9,513 bases of DNA, from the NCBI GenBank assembly GCA_012511845.1, contig JAAZFF010000369.1:1-9513 (forward strand), in the 5' to 3' direction. A program made the translations under genes and the position numbers. Within the stretch, counting starts at the first letter, position 1. Each line of letters begins with the position of its first letter. This document shows positions 6,140 through 9,513 of the stretch, one piece after another. The stretch is from Lentisphaerota bacterium. Its GTDB lineage: Bacteria; Verrucomicrobiota; Kiritimatiellia; RFP12; UBA3636. The notes beneath the pieces were generated by a model. It did not search any database. It was not told the DNA's origin and worked only from the letters and a program-made list of their open reading frames with translations.

Positions 6140-6922
6140 GTGAAAACATCACGCTGGATTATTAACTGCAGTTACCTCTGCTCAACTGCCTTGTGCCTTG
6201 CTTTATGCTTGTCGTCGTTTGCTGTTGAAATCACTTTCGACGAACCTGAATATAGCGCCGAGGGAACCCAGGGAACAGTTCTTGGAATAGATGGAAAACT
6301 TATCAAGGGGCAGGGCGGCTCCCCTAAATGGGACGATTATGGAACGGATTTTGCCGTGGTCGCAAATGCCGGTAAAGGGGGCGATAATAATGGTCTCGTT
6401 TCAACTACTAATCAGGTCGGAAGCAAGTCATGTGTTTATACCCCCTCACTTGCCGGTTTGGGTATTAAAGCTTTTACAGAGCGATCGATTCAACATTTTT
6501 CGATAGATGTCCGGTTAATCAGCAATGGCGGTTATACAAATCAAGAACTCTACAGGCTTGGCATAGCCCTTGTCTCCTCACCGGTATTCCCGGTTGAAAT
6601 CCAAATCCAAGCCAATTCCAATGTAAATATCAACATGAATGCCGGTTCCGGTACTTCAAGAAAACTTACACTTGTTGAAGCCCTGCCCGAGGATGGTGAC
6701 TTCAGAACGTTCAGCGGAACCATTGATTACGCTCGCCGCCGCGTTGAAATCTTCCTTGATGGAGAGCCGCAAGGTTCCTATTTGTTTGCCGGAAACTATG
6801 AAGGATATGGACAATTCAAATTTAATATCCGCCAGACCTCCGAAACAGCAGGCATAGCTATCGACAATATCTCGGCATACGTCACAGAAATTCCGGATGC
6901 ATCTGTTGTAATTATCCAATAA
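6140..6922 (+). CDS. Exported beta-sandwich-like protein of unknown function
   Basis: A 260-residue protein with a Sec signal peptide: basic MKTSR, a hydrophobic core about 12-26, and likely cleavage after SSFA (28). The mature part is rich in Gly, Asn, Ser and Thr with alternating hydrophobic residues. Segments such as FRTFSGTIDYARRRVEIFLDG (beginning at about 186) and a final GIAIDNISAYV resemble the concanavalin/LamG-like sheets found in secreted PVC proteins. No catalytic motif is recognised. It ends EIPDASVVIIQ, which looks like the start of a PEP-CTERM sorting signal but lacks the membrane segment and basic end. The start is GTG, with AAGGAG 6 bases upstream. Its TAA overlaps an ATG at 6922, and the next genes encode xylan-active exported enzymes, so binding of polysaccharide or a cell-surface role is possible. 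That role is inference from context and fold impression only. Confidence 0.7.
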   Translation: MKTSRWIINCSYLCSTALCLALCLSSFAVEITFDEPEYSAEGTQGTVLGIDGKLIKGQGGSPKWDDYGTDFAVVANAGKGGDNNGLVSTTNQVGSKSCVYTPSLAGLGIKAFTERSIQHFSIDVRLISNGGYTNQELYRLGIALVSSPVFPVEIQIQANSNVNINMNAGSGTSRKLTLVEALPEDGDFRTFSGTIDYARRRVEIFLDGEPQGSYLFAGNYEGYGQFKFNIRQTSETAGIAIDNISAYVTEIPDASVVIIQ

Positions 6923-6969
6923 TGAGTAAGTTCAATACGTTAGCTGATATTCAAGAAGAAAGCCTATAC

Positions 6970-8316
6970 ATGAAACCACATTTTAAACTTCCAAGAATTT
7001 CATTTTTAGCAACCTTGTTTTGCACTTTTTCAGTCGGGATTGTTTTGGGAAATCCATTGCCAAATCCAGGATTTGAGGAAGGGACAGAACATTGGGCTAT
7101 AAGTGATGGTGAATCGAAAGCCCTGCCTGAAGCAGCCAAGAGCGGCAAGCTCGGGCTTCGTGTGGGGAAAACAGATTATTATCCTTCGGGCGCTTCTGTT
7201 TTCAGTGCAAAATTCCCTGTTGCAGCTGAACAGGAAGTTACATTGAAGTTTCAAGCTCGCGCAAAAGCTTCTATTTGCGGCGCATACTTGTGGCCTTATG
7301 ATGCGAATAACAAACTGGCAGGCAGCGCGCTGATATGTCCTGTAGTAAACAGCAATGGTGAATGGAAGGAATACTCGAAAACATTCAAGATGCCGAAAAG
7401 CGCTGTAGCAGTTGCCATCTGGATTCACACGTATGCGGGAGCTGTCGGTATTGTTGATTTCGATGATTTTGTTCTTGAAGGTTTGGCTGAAGATGCAAAG
7501 CCAATTCCCCAGCCACCTGTGAAGCCGCGTAAGCCGGTTGTAAATGTTTCGGCAAAAGATATCCCGGCGCGAAAAACTCCACCTGTGATAATTTTAAAAT
7601 TCGATGATTTGAAGCAGACAGGCGGGGGGTATGTTCACGCTCGTTGGCGTCGTGTTGCTGAATATCTGGAAAATAAAAAAATCAAAGGCGGATTGGGCAT
7701 GCTTTGCGAAACGCTCGAAAACGCTACGCCTCGCTATGTTGAGTGGTTTGCCGAACGCCGGAAAGCTGGATATGTAGAATTCTGGTTTCATGGATGGGAC
7801 CATAAAACGCATGAAGTTGACGGCAAGCGGTATAACGAATTCTCCGGTAGAACGTATGAGGAACAGCATGAACGCCTGGCGAAATCTCAGAAACTTGCAA
7901 AAGAAAAACTGGGATTTTCTTTCACTGCCTTTGGACCTCCCGGTGGTGTAACTGCGGCAAGTCTTGATGAAAATACTTTGCAGGTAATGACTGATGATCC
8001 TGATATCATAACCATCATGTATCCACAGCCCTTTGATGATAAGGGTAGAAAATACCATGACTCAGGCAAGCTCGTTATACTTGATCGAGTTTGGGCTGTA
8101 AATCTTGAAGGCGCTGTCGGAGTGCCTGACGTACAGCGATTTTTAAATGGATATGCCAAAAATCTCGAGCGGGAATATTTTGTTTTGCAGGGTCACCCTG
8201 CTTCATGGGATGATGGACGCTTTGCTGAGTTTGAGAAGATTGTTGATTTTCTGATTGAGCAAAACGCTGTGTTTATGACTCCTACAGAATATGCGTTGAA
8301 GCTGAAAAAGCAATAG
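6970..8316 (+). CDS. Exported CBM-polysaccharide deacetylase (CE4-like)
   Basis: A 448-residue secreted protein. The signal peptide has basic MKPHFKLPR, a hydrophobic core about 11-27, and cleavage near VLG-N. A carbohydrate-binding-like beta-sandwich (about 28-172) opens with NPLPNPGFEEG and ends VDFDDFVLEGL, as in CBM4/9-type modules. A Pro-rich linker (about 174-204) follows. The C-terminal domain (205-448) has the NodB/CE4 signatures: KFDD (catalytic and metal Asp 212-213), HGWDH (metal His 274 and 278), GPPGG (322-326) and LQGH (His 409). The Arg of the usual RxPxG motif is missing. The expected activity is metal-dependent deacetylation of a polysaccharide outside the cytoplasm; next to GH10, acetylxylan is the likely substrate (inference). 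The start at 6970 was preferred because the signal peptide begins there. An ATG at 6922 overlapping the previous stop would bury the signal behind 16 residues and has no ribosome binding site. Confidence 0.85.
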   Translation: MKPHFKLPRISFLATLFCTFSVGIVLGNPLPNPGFEEGTEHWAISDGESKALPEAAKSGKLGLRVGKTDYYPSGASVFSAKFPVAAEQEVTLKFQARAKASICGAYLWPYDANNKLAGSALICPVVNSNGEWKEYSKTFKMPKSAVAVAIWIHTYAGAVGIVDFDDFVLEGLAEDAKPIPQPPVKPRKPVVNVSAKDIPARKTPPVIILKFDDLKQTGGGYVHARWRRVAEYLENKKIKGGLGMLCETLENATPRYVEWFAERRKAGYVEFWFHGWDHKTHEVDGKRYNEFSGRTYEEQHERLAKSQKLAKEKLGFSFTAFGPPGGVTAASLDENTLQVMTDDPDIITIMYPQPFDDKGRKYHDSGKLVILDRVWAVNLEGAVGVPDVQRFLNGYAKNLEREYFVLQGHPASWDDGRFAEFEKIVDFLIEQNAVFMTPTEYALKLKKQ

Positions 8317-8335
8317 CTTGATAAAATTGTTGATA

Positions 8336-9513
8336 ATGAGGACTTGTTTAGCGCCAGGTATAATATTTGCGGCACTTCTGTTTTTGCCTGCAACGTCAGT
8401 GCAAGCGTCTGAAACTATTCAGGACAAATACACAAGATCATTGATTGACGAATTCTCTGATGCCGGTATTTCTCGCCCGATTGCGTGTAACAGCGAAGAC
8501 GCTGTTCTTTCTGCCATTGAGTCGGGTGGGGGAATGGAGAGGTTCTTCAAAGTCTCGGACAAGGTAATCAAAAGACGAGATGCGGAAGTGGAAGGGTTTC
8601 CATTTTCGAAGAGTTTTATTTTGTCAATTGATGAGAAACCTTCTTTGTATTGGGATAGAAGCTTCCGGTTAAGAAATACGGAAACGATTAAAAAGGGAGA
8701 ATCTCTGCTGGCAGTTTTTTGGGCAAGGGGAGAGAAGGCACCTCAAATTGTCGACGATGGTGCAGGGGCGACTCTGCAGGCATATTTTCATTCAAGTATT
8801 GGGAAATATCATAAAGGAAGAGTTAATAATTTTTATGATTGCAAGATGCTCTCTAAAGAGTGGAAGCGTTACTACGTAAAGACAACTCCTGTAGAAATGG
8901 ATTTCCCTCCCGGTACTCTTTCATTTACCGGTATCTTCGGGCATAAGGCGCAAACAATAGAAGTTGGCGGCCTTTTGATATTGGCGTTTCCGGAAGGGGC
9001 AGATATATCTCAAATTGCACGACCTGACTGGAATTATCCGGGACGCGCTTCTGATGCCATGTGGAGGCGTGAAGCTGAACGCAGGATTGAGAAGTATAGA
9101 AAGGGAAATTTGGAAATTAAAGTTTCAGATGAGAACGGCAAACCGGTCAGCAGCGCCGATGTTAGAATCAAACAACGTTCTCATGCTTTTCGTTTCGGTA
9201 CTGCAGTGCGTGTATATGCTTTCTTCGGCAGTAATAAAGCCGATGTGGAACAGTACCGTTTTGTTACCACAAATTATTACAATTCTGTAGTGTTGGAAAA
9301 TGAGCTCAAATGGGTACATTTTGAATCTGACAGGAATGATGGGTGGCAAAAAACCAAGGACTGCATGAGCTTTTACAAGAATGCAGGGATGAGTGTTCGG
9401 GGGCATGTTCTGGTATGGCCTACAGTGTACCGCACACCCGAGAAGTTCCATGCAAGCTTTCGTGAACACCCTGTTATAATGAGGTCAACTGTTTTGGAGC
9501 TCATAGCTGAAGA
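8336..9513 (+). CDS. Exported GH10 endo-1,4-beta-xylanase, 3' end outside window
   Basis: The frame runs open to the window edge, giving 392 residues. The signal peptide is MRTCLAPGIIFAALLFLPA with likely cleavage after VQA (24). Residues about 35-220 form a CBM-like beta-rich module (ends VGGLLILAFPE). A linker helix WRREAERRIEKYRKG (243-257) follows, then a short beta domain EIKVSDENGKPVSSADVRIKQ (260-280) common before GH10 domains in PVC bacteria. The GH10 barrel starts at about 283: HAFRFGTAV (283-291), NYYNSVVLENELKW (313-326, substrate-binding Asn and Lys) and RGHVLVWP (355-362, conserved His). The catalytic acid and nucleophile glutamates would lie beyond the window. GH10 enzymes cut internal beta-1,4 bonds of xylan. 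It starts 19 bases after the deacetylase stop without a clear Shine-Dalgarno, so coupled translation is likely. Confidence 0.88.
   Translation, partial: MRTCLAPGIIFAALLFLPATSVQASETIQDKYTRSLIDEFSDAGISRPIACNSEDAVLSAIESGGGMERFFKVSDKVIKRRDAEVEGFPFSKSFILSIDEKPSLYWDRSFRLRNTETIKKGESLLAVFWARGEKAPQIVDDGAGATLQAYFHSSIGKYHKGRVNNFYDCKMLSKEWKRYYVKTTPVEMDFPPGTLSFTGIFGHKAQTIEVGGLLILAFPEGADISQIARPDWNYPGRASDAMWRREAERRIEKYRKGNLEIKVSDENGKPVSSADVRIKQRSHAFRFGTAVRVYAFFGSNKADVEQYRFVTTNYYNSVVLENELKWVHFESDRNDGWQKTKDCMSFYKNAGMSVRGHVLVWPTVYRTPEKFHASFREHPVIMRSTVLELIAE

Noticed and set aside
6922..6969. TAATG-overlapping start for the deacetylase
   Set aside because: It would put 16 polar residues before an otherwise normal signal peptide and has no ribosome binding site. 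It remains possible as a coupling site, but 6970 is preferred.

Overview
The window reads as one stretch of a bacterial chromosome of moderate GC in which every gene lies on the + strand. The gene mix is a McsB-like guanido kinase relative, a YclM-type aspartate kinase next to citramalate synthase, tpiA-secG, and secreted xylan-active proteins with Gram-negative-looking Sec signal peptides. This fits a PVC-group anaerobe (Lentisphaerota, Kiritimatiellota or a relative) better than a proteobacterium or firmicute. The assignment is inferred from gene content and style; no rRNA or other phylogenetic marker is present.

Layout: (1) 1-842 is the 3' part of a gene for a McsB-like protein. It begins before the window, and several catalytic and regulatory motifs are eroded. 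(2) 895-3854 is a coupled pair, aspartate kinase (lysC-type) and (R)-citramalate synthase (cimA), joined by an ATGA overlap. (3) A near-consensus sigma70 promoter at 3859-3887 sits just after cimA and drives tpiA (3934-4719) and secG (4750-5313). SecG carries an unusual long acidic, internally repeated tail, and the unit ends at a strong intrinsic terminator (5371-5406). (4) 5407-6139 is about 730 bases without a credible gene. It is packed with short tandem arrays (9-bp, 7-bp and 6-bp units) and a larger imperfect direct duplication. (5) 6140-9513 is a secreted polysaccharide locus: an exported beta-sandwich-like protein of unknown function, an exported CBM-plus-polysaccharide-deacetylase (CE4-like) protein, and the 5' part of an exported GH10 endo-xylanase that runs off the right edge.

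The left half is housekeeping metabolism: aspartate-family amino acids, threonine-independent isoleucine precursor, glycolysis and protein export. The right half looks like a small acetylated-xylan degradation cluster, in which the deacetylase would remove acetyl groups and GH10 would cut the backbone. The two halves are separated by the terminator and the repeat-rich spacer. The observations most worth following are the apparently inactive or diverged McsB homologue, the repeat-rich spacer and the acidic SecG tail.
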